This document shows positions 6,355 to 14,781 of a DNA stretch of 64,000 nucleotides, one piece after another. The position numbers were made by a program, and so were the translations under genes. The stretch covers positions 1 through 64,000 of the forward strand of contig NZ_KZ319342.1 of the NCBI RefSeq assembly GCF_002744735.1, given 5' to 3'. Below the pieces are notes generated by a model. That model was not told the DNA's origin, ran no database searches, and was given only the letters and a program-made list of their open reading frames with translations. Every line of letters begins with the position of its first letter. Positions within the stretch are counted from its first letter, which is position 1. The DNA comes from Marinobacter guineae. Lineage in GTDB: Bacteria; Pseudomonadota; Gammaproteobacteria; Pseudomonadales; Oleiphilaceae.

Positions 6355-8756
6355 TGCCATTACCCGCCCCGTTGACCGAAGAACAGGTCTACCACGGTTG
6401 CCCAACGGAAAAGCTGGATTTTATCACTACGGACGATCTTGAAGATCTGGAGAGGCCCTGCGGGCAGGATCGGGTTCTGAGGGCCCTGGAGTTCGGGGCA
6501 AGCATGCAGGCCGGCGGCTTCAATCTGTTTGTTCTGGGGCCTTCCGGGGCTGGTAAGCACGAACTGGTGGAGCGCTTCCTCTCGCAACATGCGGCGAGGC
6601 AGCCGGTACCCCCCGACTGGTGCCATGTTTTTAACTTTCAGTTTTCAGACCGTCCGGAAGCCATCCGCTTGCCGGCAGGTGAAGGGCGTCAGTTCAAGAA
6701 AGGCATGAGTGACCTGGCCGAGGAATTGCGCACGGCCATTCCGGCGGCCTTTGAGAGCGAGGAATACCAGGCCCGGCTCCAGGAGCTGCAGGAAGAAATG
6801 GCAAAACGCCAGCACCAGGGCCTGTTTGAAATCCAGGAGGAGGCAAACCGCAATAATATCGCGATGATCACCACGCCGGCTGGCTTTACGTTTGCGCCCA
6901 TGCGAAAAGGGGAGGTGATTGACCCGGAGGAGTACAAAACCTTCTCTGATGAAGAAAAGCAGCTGATCGAATCCAAGGTTGAGGAGTTACAGAAGAAACT
7001 CCAGCAAACCATCCAGCAGATTCCCAGGATGCGCAAGGAAGTGCGGGAGCGGGTGCACGCCCTGAATGAGGAAATGGTGCAGCTGACTCTGGGCGGGCCC
7101 ATTGGCGAGCTGCGGGAGAAATGGTTGCATCTCCCGGACGTTGTTGCCTACCTGGATGCTGTCCGGGAAGACGTGGTTGAACATGCGGAAGCCTTCCAGG
7201 ACAGTGATAATGGCCCCCCGGCCGGCCTGCTGGCCCGCTACAAGGTTAACCTCCTGGTAGATAATGCGGATACCGTGGGAGCGCCGGTTATCTATGAGGA
7301 CCTCCCCAATCACCAACACTTGACCGGGCAGATTGAACACCGGGCCCACCAGGGCAATCTGTACACCGATTTCACTCTTATTCGCGGCGGTTCCATGCAT
7401 CGGGCCAACGGTGGGTACCTTATCATCGATGCCCGACGTGTGCTGACCCAGCCAATGGCGTGGGAAAGCATTAAGCGAATACTGTTCTCGGGCGAAATCC
7501 GTATTGAATCACTGGAGCGGATTTATGGCCTGGTCAGTACCGTGAGCCAGCAACCGGAGCCGATTCCGGTGTCGGTCAAAGTGGTGCTGCTAGGGGATCG
7601 GATGCTGTACTACCTGCTTTCCCATTATGACCCTGATTTTCTGGACCTGTTCAAGGTGGAAGCGGATTTCGAGGACGATCTTGCCCGGGACGATGACAGT
7701 TACGAGCTGTATTCCCGCATGATTGCCACCATGGCGAGAGCTCTCGAAATGCGTGCCCTTGAACGCGACGCCGTGGCAAGGCTGATTGAGCATGCCAGTC
7801 GTTTGGCGGCGGATCAGCGAAAGTTGACCGCCCATGATCGGGTGCTTCGGGATATTCTGAGTGAAGCAGATCACTGGGCTGGGCAGTCCGGTGCCGATAC
7901 CGTTGAAGCCTGTCACATCCAGCAGGCTATCGATGAGCGGGAGTACCGTGCCAGCCGGGTTCGGGAGCGGAGCCGGGAGCAGATCAGCCGGGGCATTGTG
8001 ATGATTGCCACAGAAGGAGAAGAAGTGGCTCAGGTCAATGGTTTGTCTGTGCTCAGGCTTGGTGCTTCCATGTTCGGGCAGCCCACACGAATTACTGCGA
8101 CGGCGCGCCCGGGGAAAGGCCAGGTTGTGGACATCGAGCGCGAAGCCAAACTCGGCGGCCCTATTCACAGCAAAGCGGTGATGATTCTCTCCCGGTTTCT
8201 GGCAAGTCGCTATGCCGGCGAGGGTGACTTGTCCCTGTCGGCCAGCCTGGCTTTTGAGCAGTCTTACGGTGGCGTAGAAGGGGATTCCGCTTCGGTGGCG
8301 GAAACCTGCGTGCTGCTTTCAGCCATCTCCCGGGTTCCCCTGAAACAATCCTTTGCCGTGACTGGTTCCATGAACCAGCAAGGCGAGATTCAGGCGGTAG
8401 GTGGCGTCAATGAAAAAATAGAGGGCTTTTTCGACGTTTGTCGGGAGGCCGGTGAAATCCGGGGGCAGGGGGTCTTGCTGCCGGCCAGCAATGTGGAACA
8501 CCTGATGCTCAAGGCGGATGTCCGCCAGGCCATTGCCGAGGGCCGCTTCCGGATCTATCCGGTCTCAGACATCAACCAGGCTATCGAGCTTTTAACGGGC
8601 ATGGAAGCCGGCGACCCGGATAGCAGCGGCCAGTTCCCGGAAAACAGCTTCAACCGACGGGTCGCTGACCGGCTGGCGAAGTTTGCCGAAGTCAGCAAAA
8701 AACGGGATGACGACGGAGACGTGAACAGCAAGAACGGGGGCAGGAACAGTGACTGA
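6354..8756 (+). CDS. Lon-like ATP-dependent protease (S16 family, LonB/YcbZ type)
   Basis: An 800-residue AAA+ protease. The start at 6354 is chosen because the ribosome binding site AGGAGG lies at 6343-6348 and the ATG overlaps the preceding stop. A variant Walker A (GPSGAGKH, about residue 63) is followed by a long coiled-coil-rich insert (about 130-270), the rest of the ATPase, and a C-terminal S16 domain. The Ser-Lys dyad is S645 (EGDSAS) and K688 (NEKIEGFF), 43 residues apart as in E. coli Lon. It should degrade proteins in the cytoplasm; substrates are unknown. Translational coupling to the AMMECR1 gene and overlap with the stress protein gene are notable. Confidence 0.9.
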   Translation: MPLPAPLTEEQVYHGCPTEKLDFITTDDLEDLERPCGQDRVLRALEFGASMQAGGFNLFVLGPSGAGKHELVERFLSQHAARQPVPPDWCHVFNFQFSDRPEAIRLPAGEGRQFKKGMSDLAEELRTAIPAAFESEEYQARLQELQEEMAKRQHQGLFEIQEEANRNNIAMITTPAGFTFAPMRKGEVIDPEEYKTFSDEEKQLIESKVEELQKKLQQTIQQIPRMRKEVRERVHALNEEMVQLTLGGPIGELREKWLHLPDVVAYLDAVREDVVEHAEAFQDSDNGPPAGLLARYKVNLLVDNADTVGAPVIYEDLPNHQHLTGQIEHRAHQGNLYTDFTLIRGGSMHRANGGYLIIDARRVLTQPMAWESIKRILFSGEIRIESLERIYGLVSTVSQQPEPIPVSVKVVLLGDRMLYYLLSHYDPDFLDLFKVEADFEDDLARDDDSYELYSRMIATMARALEMRALERDAVARLIEHASRLAADQRKLTAHDRVLRDILSEADHWAGQSGADTVEACHIQQAIDEREYRASRVRERSREQISRGIVMIATEGEEVAQVNGLSVLRLGASMFGQPTRITATARPGKGQVVDIEREAKLGGPIHSKAVMILSRFLASRYAGEGDLSLSASLAFEQSYGGVEGDSASVAETCVLLSAISRVPLKQSFAVTGSMNQQGEIQAVGGVNEKIEGFFDVCREAGEIRGQGVLLPASNVEHLMLKADVRQAIAEGRFRIYPVSDINQAIELLTGMEAGDPDSSGQFPENSFNRRVADRLAKFAEVSKKRDDDGDVNSKNGGRNSD

Positions 8757-9615
8757 TGCACCCGATAATCAGGCCGGCCCCGGCACGCCAATGGGGCGTG
8801 TGCTGGTACTTCTGGATGGTTCCAGGATGAGCTATGCCGCACTCAATGCCGCTGCAGAGATTGCAGCCCGGACCGGCGCGGAAGTGCTGGGGGTTTTTGT
8901 CGAGGAACTGAACCTGTTACGTAGCGCCGGCTATGGTTTTGCCAGGGAAGTCGGTTCCTCGTCGGGCATCAGCCGACCGTTTGATCCGGTTGAGCTTGAA
9001 CAGCGCCTAGAGAGGCTGGCGGGCCAGGCCCGCCGGACTCTCGCCGGCGTTGTGGCCAATTACGGGGGCCGGCATACCCTGAGTATTGCCCGTGGCAGTG
9101 TCGTTGATGAGGTGCTGGCACTGGTCGGACCTCAGGATCTTCTGGTTCTTGGTCGGGTTGGCTGGTCGTCGGCACCCGGGGCACGATTGGGCTCCACCGC
9201 CAGAGGCCTGCTCCGCCGGTCTCCGACGAGTGTCTTGTTGTGGTGTGAAAGACAGGTCTCGCCCCAGGGCAGGGTTGTGGTTTTTCTCAACGACCATGAT
9301 GATGCAAACCGCCGGGCCATCATGGCTGCTGCGCAAGCCGTCAGGCATTCCCTTCAGCCTGTGACTGTGCTGTTGGGCGAGGGTGCTGATATTCCGTCCG
9401 ACCGGCTGGAACTGATTAAACGGGACCTTGGTGTTGCCGAGTCTGACATGCGGGTGAGGACGCTTCCGGCTACTGATCCTGTGACCATCTCGCAGATTTT
9501 ACGCCAGGAAAGAGCAACCCAGCTTGTGGTTAGCCGGGAATGCGCACTGCTTCGCCAGCCAGGCGCTGAGCAGTTGTTGGCGTTACTCAATCTGCCGGTG
9601 ACAGTAACGCCATAA
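8749..9615 (+). CDS. tandem universal stress protein domain protein
   Basis: A 288-residue protein. The first USP domain (about 15-165) has GRVLVLLDGSRMSYAAL at the front and the ATP-binding pattern G-2x-G-9x-G-S at GRVGWSSAPGARLGS, so it is the nucleotide-binding type. The second half (about 172-288) is a degenerate USP-like domain without that motif. It overlaps the protease gene by 8 bases and ends the operon. It is probably a stress-related sensor or adaptor acting with the Lon-like protease, which is inferred from position only. It is convergent with ftsH. Confidence 0.85.
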   Translation: MTDAPDNQAGPGTPMGRVLVLLDGSRMSYAALNAAAEIAARTGAEVLGVFVEELNLLRSAGYGFAREVGSSSGISRPFDPVELEQRLERLAGQARRTLAGVVANYGGRHTLSIARGSVVDEVLALVGPQDLLVLGRVGWSSAPGARLGSTARGLLRRSPTSVLLWCERQVSPQGRVVVFLNDHDDANRRAIMAAAQAVRHSLQPVTVLLGEGADIPSDRLELIKRDLGVAESDMRVRTLPATDPVTISQILRQERATQLVVSRECALLRQPGAEQLLALLNLPVTVTP

Positions 9616-9695
9616 GCCCGCTGGATGTTTCTTTTCAGACCGCTCAGGTGCTTCTGTTCTTTCTCGTGGAGCTTGTGCTGGGTCTGAATCGGCCA

Positions 9696-11606
9696 TCAGG
9701 CAATCTTGCGGGCGTCTTCCTTACGCAGGATTTCCTCGATTTCCTCGGCTGACAGGGTTTCCTCCTTCAGTACCGTTCTGGTCAGGGCTTCAAGCTGGTC
9801 ACGGTGTTCCGCCAGAAAGTCAAATGTCGCTTTTTCCAGCGCCAACAGTTGTGACTGGATTTCCGTGTCGATCAACTCTGCCATTTTCTCACTGAATTCT
9901 CTCGGTAGCCCCATTTCCCGGCCCAGGAAAACGTGCTCTTCGCCGATGCTCAGGCCGAGGGGGCCAATTTTTTCGCTCATGCCCCATTGACCGATCATCC
10001 GGCGAATCAGTGTCGTGGCTTCTTTCAGGTCATTCTGGGCACCAGTACTCACCTCACCGTAAATGAGTTTTTCGGCACAGCGACCGCCGAGCATCACCTT
10101 GATCCGGTCCTTCAGGTAGCTTTCCGTGTAGGTGTAATGATCTTCTTTCGGAGTTTGTTCAGTCACACCCATAGCCATTCCATGGGGAATGATGGTCACC
10201 TTGGTGAGCGGATCTGCATTGGGCATGTAATAGGCCATGATGGCATGGCCGCATTCGTGATAAGCCACCGCTTCCCGTTCCTCGGGAGTAAGTTTGGTAT
10301 CGCGCTCTTCGCCAAGGATGATCCTGTCCCGGGCCAGATCAAAACAATGGGCGTTGACCTCATGAAGGTTTTCCCGGGCCGCTGTCAAAGCGGCCTCGTT
10401 CACCAGGTTTTTCAGATCGGCGCCGGAAAAACCGATGGTCCGGGCTGCCAGTTGCTCGAGGTTTACATCGCTGGCCAGTGGCACCTTCCGCACGTGGACC
10501 TTCAGGATGGCAGTGCGGGCGTCTTTGTGGGGGCGGTCGAGGGTGATCTTTCGGTCAAACCGTCCCGGGCGGAGCAGGGCGCTGTCCAGAACATCTGGCC
10601 GGTTGGTGGCGGCCAGAACCAGGACATTTTCATGGGCCTCAAAGCCGTCCATCTCGGTCAGGATCTGGTTCAGGGTCTGTTCCCGCTCGTCATGGCCGCC
10701 CCCCAGGCCGGCGCCCCGGGAGCGGCCGATGGCATCCAGCTCGTCGATGAAGATCAGGGATGGTGCGTCCTTGCGGGCTTCCTGGAACATATCCCGCACC
10801 CGGGCTGCGCCTACACCCACAAACATTTCAATAAATTCCGACGCACTAATGCTGTAGAAGGGCACCTCTGCTTCGCCGGCGATGGCTCGGGCCAGCAGGG
10901 TCTTGCCGGTTCCCGGCGGGCCAACCAGTAAGACGCCCTTGGGCATAACGGCACCAAGGGCACGGTACTTCTCGGGCGATTTGAGGAAGTCGATAATCTC
11001 GGCAATTTCCCGTTTGGCGGACTCAATGCCGGCAACGTCATCAAGGGTGGCGGTGGAGGTTTCCTTGCGGGCTTTACGAGCCTTTGAACGGCCGAAATCA
11101 AAGGGGCCTCCGCCCTGGGTCATCCGCTTCTGTGCGGCGCCCCAGAACCAGAACATCAACGCCAGCAGCAGAATCCAGGGCAGGAAGCCTCGAATCAGTT
11201 CTTGCCACCAGGTCAGTCCTGAGGGCGTCGCCCTGATGGTTACTTCATGCTCTTCCAGAAGGCTCAGCAGTGATGGATCTTCCATCGGCGGGCGTATGGT
11301 GTGGAAACCCGGTGTGCTCGCCTGGGAGGGGCTGTCTGAGCTGAACGACGCAGTGCCACTGTCAGTGAACAGGCCGTTAATAGATTCTTCCTTGAGTGTG
11401 ACTTCGGCCACCTGGTCGTTCATCACGGCAGTTTTGAAGTCGGAATAGGCCAGTTCCTGAAGCCGTGGCTGCCCGCTGTCCTGCATCCAGAGCACCATCA
11501 GAAAGATGGCGGCGCTCAGCCACAGAAACGAGAACTGGTTGGGAATGGCCGGTTGTGGATTGTTCCCTGGCTTCTGCTGATTGTTCGGCCCGTTCGGTGC
11601 TGTCAT
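9696..11606 (-). CDS. ftsH: FtsH-type membrane AAA+ metalloprotease
   Basis: A 636-residue protein with two N-terminal membrane segments (FLWLSAAIFLMVLWM and FLPWILLLALMFWFW), an AAA+ domain with Walker A GPPGTGKT and the second region of homology, and a C-terminal zinc protease with HECGH (H450, E451, H454). E. coli FtsH has HEAGH; the cysteine is unusual. The usual chromosomal ftsH sits beside rlmE, so this is probably a second copy. The start at 11606 is preferred over 11675 because it gives an ATGA overlap with the small upstream gene. It would degrade membrane and unfolded proteins. Confidence 0.88.
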   Translation of the reverse strand: MTAPNGPNNQQKPGNNPQPAIPNQFSFLWLSAAIFLMVLWMQDSGQPRLQELAYSDFKTAVMNDQVAEVTLKEESINGLFTDSGTASFSSDSPSQASTPGFHTIRPPMEDPSLLSLLEEHEVTIRATPSGLTWWQELIRGFLPWILLLALMFWFWGAAQKRMTQGGGPFDFGRSKARKARKETSTATLDDVAGIESAKREIAEIIDFLKSPEKYRALGAVMPKGVLLVGPPGTGKTLLARAIAGEAEVPFYSISASEFIEMFVGVGAARVRDMFQEARKDAPSLIFIDELDAIGRSRGAGLGGGHDEREQTLNQILTEMDGFEAHENVLVLAATNRPDVLDSALLRPGRFDRKITLDRPHKDARTAILKVHVRKVPLASDVNLEQLAARTIGFSGADLKNLVNEAALTAARENLHEVNAHCFDLARDRIILGEERDTKLTPEEREAVAYHECGHAIMAYYMPNADPLTKVTIIPHGMAMGVTEQTPKEDHYTYTESYLKDRIKVMLGGRCAEKLIYGEVSTGAQNDLKEATTLIRRMIGQWGMSEKIGPLGLSIGEEHVFLGREMGLPREFSEKMAELIDTEIQSQLLALEKATFDFLAEHRDQLEALTRTVLKEETLSAEEIEEILRKEDARKIA

Positions 11607-11851
11607 TTCGGTCTCCGGTCGCCCTCCATGATTTTTGCCACGAAGACGGATTTGCCATAAGTCTCGAATGACCATTTCATGGTATCCGAGAGAACCTTCA
11701 TAACCTCATCATAGTCGCCAAAAAGTTCCGTGCTCATGCGCCCGGGGAAAACTTCCAGCCCGGTTTGCTCCAGCCGGGCGATGAGGTCCCGTATCGGCTG
11801 CTTATAGTCTTCTTTCAGGGGGTAACAGCTTAATTGTACAGAAAGATACAT
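11603..11851 (-). CDS. small YkoF-like (thiamine-binding type) protein
   Basis: An 82-residue protein beginning MYLSVQLSCYPL, with the motifs RDLIARLEQTGLEV, MSTELFGDYDEVMKVL and GKSVFVAKI of the single-domain YkoF/MTH1187-like family, some members of which bind thiamine or its hydroxymethylpyrimidine part. An in-frame ATG at 11884 would add 11 residues; family members start at the later site. The gene overlaps ftsH by 4 bases and precedes it, so the two are coupled. A ligand-responsive regulator of the protease is one possibility, but nothing in the sequence proves it. Confidence 0.75.
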   Translation of the reverse strand: MYLSVQLSCYPLKEDYKQPIRDLIARLEQTGLEVFPGRMSTELFGDYDEVMKVLSDTMKWSFETYGKSVFVAKIMEGDRRPK

Positions 11852-11893
11852 AATGCCTCCGGTCAGGTCAGTGACCCTGGTCAATGGCCTTAA

Positions 11894-13657
11894 TCAATAG
11901 CCCATGGCGGATGATGTGCTTCGCCTCGGATCCGCACCACCATACAGAACGCCATCCTCATCAATCATAATACTCTGGATGGCGCCCATGGCCGAATTAC
12001 GGACCACTTTGTGGCCCCGCTCTTCCAGAAGGCGAATGGTGTCCGGGCTGATGCCCTGTTCAATGCGGATTTCATCCGGCAACCACTGATGATGCATGCG
12101 AGGCGCACTCACCGCCGTCTGGATGTTCATGCCATGATCAACCACATTCAGGATCACCTGCAAGGTGGTGGTAATGATCCGTGAGCCGCCCGGGCTGCCC
12201 GTTACCAGCACATTTTTGCCGTCTTTCTTGACGATGGTGGGCGACATGGAGCTGAGCATGCGTTTGCCGGGCTCAACCTTGTTGGCTTCGCCACCGACCA
12301 ACCCGTAGGCGTTAGGCACGCCCGGCTTGGCGCTGAAATCATCCATTTCATTGTTGAGCAGAAAACCGGCGCCTTTTACCGTGATTCCGGAGCCATAGCT
12401 GAAATTGATGGTGTAGGTGTTGGAGACCGCGTTGCCCCATTTATCAACCACTGAGAAATGGGTGGTTTCGGGGCTTTCATACGCGGCAGGCTGGCCTGGA
12501 TTGATGTCGCTGGCAGGGCGGGCTTTCCCGGGATCAATGGTTTTACCGAGTTCTTCGGCGTATCCCTTGCTGGTAAGGCCTTCCAGGGGAACGTCTACGT
12601 AGTCGGTATCGCCGAGGTATTCCGAGCGGTCGGCGTAGGCCAGTTTCATGGCTTCTGCCATGTGGTGAATCGCATTGGCCGAGTTGTGGCCGAAGTCGGC
12701 CATGGGAAAGCCTTCCAGAATATTGAGTATCTGGACAATGTGGGTGCCGCCGGAGGACGGCGGAGACATGGAAAAAATATCGTAACCGCGATAGGTGCCG
12801 TGTACCGGAGTGCGGACCTCCGGGCGGTAGTCTTTCAGATCCTCGAGAGTGATCAGGCCGCCGTGTCGGGCCATTTCGTCGGCGATCAGCTCGGCGGTTA
12901 TACCCTCATAAAAGCCTTTTACTCCGTTATCCGCAATCCGCTGCAGGGTGTCCGCCAGTTCCGGCTGGCGAAAGCGTTCTCCGGGCTGCCAGGCGCTGCC
13001 ATCTTCTTTATAAAAAGTTTTGAGGGTAGCGGGCCAGCGCTCAAGCCTTCCCCGGGCCTGTTCGAGGCCTTCTGTAAAGCGCTGGGGCACGATAAAGCCT
13101 TCGCGGGCCAGTTTGATGGCCGGTGTCAGTGCCTGTTTCAGGGAGATGGTGCCGTGGCGCTCCAGCGCCAGTGCAAGGCCGGCCACGGTTCCGGGAACAC
13201 CGGCGGCCAGGTGGGTGAAGCGGCTTCGATTGCGGACCACATTGCCGGATTCGTCCTGAAACATCGCTTCCGTTGCTCCGGCGGGCGCTTTCTCACGGTA
13301 ATCAATCGCTTCCGGCTCCGAGCCATCCCCTCTGGAGATCAGCATGAAACCGCCGCCGCCAATGTTGCCGGAGCGGGGTTGGGTTACTGCCAGGGCAAAT
13401 CCGGCCGTGACCGCAGCATCAACTGCGTTGCCTCCGTCCCTGAGCACATCGAGCGCCACTTCGGTAGCCAGGGTATGGCTGGTCGCTACCATGCCCTGTT
13501 TCGCGGCGACTGGGTGAAACCGTTCTCCCTCGAGAATGGCCTGGCCGAACGCCGGTCCAATAGCGACAAGAAAAGCCAGGGCTGCTGCAATCGAAAGGCG
13601 GCCTGAGCGCCCCCTGGCGAGGTTTTTGGTTGTGCGTTGGTAGAGGTCTCTGTCCAT
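11894..13657 (-). CDS. ggt: gamma-glutamyltransferase
   Basis: A 587-residue precursor of the periplasmic enzyme that removes or transfers the gamma-glutamyl group of glutathione. A signal sequence covers about residues 1-39 (SIAAALAFLVAIGPAFG). The nucleophile threonine and self-cleavage site are in ESPETTHFSVVD near residue 395, splitting the chain into large and small subunits. The substrate-binding RSGNIGGGGFM and the small-subunit PGGSRI are present. Length and order are normal. It is transcribed in the same direction as the YkoF-like gene but after a separate gap of 42 bases on its downstream side. Confidence 0.95.
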   Translation of the reverse strand: MDRDLYQRTTKNLARGRSGRLSIAAALAFLVAIGPAFGQAILEGERFHPVAAKQGMVATSHTLATEVALDVLRDGGNAVDAAVTAGFALAVTQPRSGNIGGGGFMLISRGDGSEPEAIDYREKAPAGATEAMFQDESGNVVRNRSRFTHLAAGVPGTVAGLALALERHGTISLKQALTPAIKLAREGFIVPQRFTEGLEQARGRLERWPATLKTFYKEDGSAWQPGERFRQPELADTLQRIADNGVKGFYEGITAELIADEMARHGGLITLEDLKDYRPEVRTPVHGTYRGYDIFSMSPPSSGGTHIVQILNILEGFPMADFGHNSANAIHHMAEAMKLAYADRSEYLGDTDYVDVPLEGLTSKGYAEELGKTIDPGKARPASDINPGQPAAYESPETTHFSVVDKWGNAVSNTYTINFSYGSGITVKGAGFLLNNEMDDFSAKPGVPNAYGLVGGEANKVEPGKRMLSSMSPTIVKKDGKNVLVTGSPGGSRIITTTLQVILNVVDHGMNIQTAVSAPRMHHQWLPDEIRIEQGISPDTIRLLEERGHKVVRNSAMGAIQSIMIDEDGVLYGGADPRRSTSSAMGY

Positions 13658-13800
13658 GTCTCCATTCCTCGTTTCTGGCGTTCAGATAGGCTATGATAGC
13701 CGGTCATTTTCATAGGTGCGTACCGTTAACCTGCCGTTAATCCCGGTGGTGACTCCCCGACGCACCTGCTTTCCCGGATTTCAGTTAAGGAAAGGCTTTC

Positions 13801-14655
13801 ATGGAGCATACCTATCGTCTTGTGATTTCCTGCCCCGATCGGGTGGGAATTGTCGCCAAGGTGAGTAATTTTCTGTCCACATACAATGGCTGGATTACCG
13901 AGGCGAGTCACCACTCGGACACCCATACCGGCTGGTTTTTCATGCGGCACGAAATCAAGGCCAGCTCGATTCCGTTTGGCCTGGACCAGTTCCGCGCCGC
14001 GTTCGAGCCCATTGCCCGTGAATTCAACATGCACTGGCACATTGCCGATTCGGCTCAGCCAAAGAAAGTCGTCCTGATGTGCAGCAAGGAATCCCACTGT
14101 GTGGCAGACCTGCTGTACCGCTGGCACAGCAAGGAAATCAATGCCGAGATTGTGGCGGTGATTTCCAATCACGATGACCTTCGCAGGATGGTGGAATGGC
14201 ATGAGATTCCCTACCACCACGTGCCGGTGAGCAAGGAAAACAAGGCCGAAGCCTTCGCCCACATCGACGATCTCTTATATAAGTACGAAGTCGATGTAGT
14301 AGTGCTGGCCCGGTACATGCAAATCCTCCCGGGCGAACTGTGTGAGAAATACGCGGGCAGGGTGATCAACATTCACCACAGCTTCCTGCCGTCTTTTGCC
14401 GGTGCACGGCCTTACCACCAGGCCTATAGCCGGGGGGTAAAACTGATTGGTGCGACCTGCCACTACGTGACCCAGGACCTCGACGAGGGCCCGATCATCG
14501 AACAGGACGTCATCCGCATAACCCACAGCGACTCCATTGAAGATATGGTTCGCCTTGGCAAGGACGTGGAAAAGAACGTGCTGGCCCGCGGTCTTCGTTC
14601 TCACATCGAAGACCGGGTGATTACCTTCGAAAACAAGACTGTGGTGTTTGATTGA
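13801..14655 (+). CDS. purU: formyltetrahydrofolate deformylase
   Basis: A 284-residue protein with an N-terminal ACT domain (about 5-85, YRLVISCPDRVGIVAKVSNF) and a C-terminal formyltransferase-fold domain with INIHHSFLPSF and the catalytic aspartate in LDEGPI. PurU hydrolyses 10-formyltetrahydrofolate to formate and tetrahydrofolate, balancing one-carbon pools and supplying formate for purine synthesis. It is divergent from ggt. The ACT domain in E. coli senses methionine and glycine. Confidence 0.95.
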   Translation: MEHTYRLVISCPDRVGIVAKVSNFLSTYNGWITEASHHSDTHTGWFFMRHEIKASSIPFGLDQFRAAFEPIAREFNMHWHIADSAQPKKVVLMCSKESHCVADLLYRWHSKEINAEIVAVISNHDDLRRMVEWHEIPYHHVPVSKENKAEAFAHIDDLLYKYEVDVVVLARYMQILPGELCEKYAGRVINIHHSFLPSFAGARPYHQAYSRGVKLIGATCHYVTQDLDEGPIIEQDVIRITHSDSIEDMVRLGKDVEKNVLARGLRSHIEDRVITFENKTVVFD

Positions 14656-14781
14656 GGCTGCCTTACAGTTGCCCCGGAAAGGGTGCGACTGTGATAGACT
14701 TGGCGGCTTGTTGAAGAATAACTATGGGGCTCGGAAACGGCCCCGATACGACTTCCAGATAACGCAAAGGAACCTTTCTCG

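Noticed and set aside
12458-13606. 382-codon open frame antisense to ggt
   Set aside because: ggt is clear, with catalytic threonine and signal peptide; the antisense frame is a shadow.
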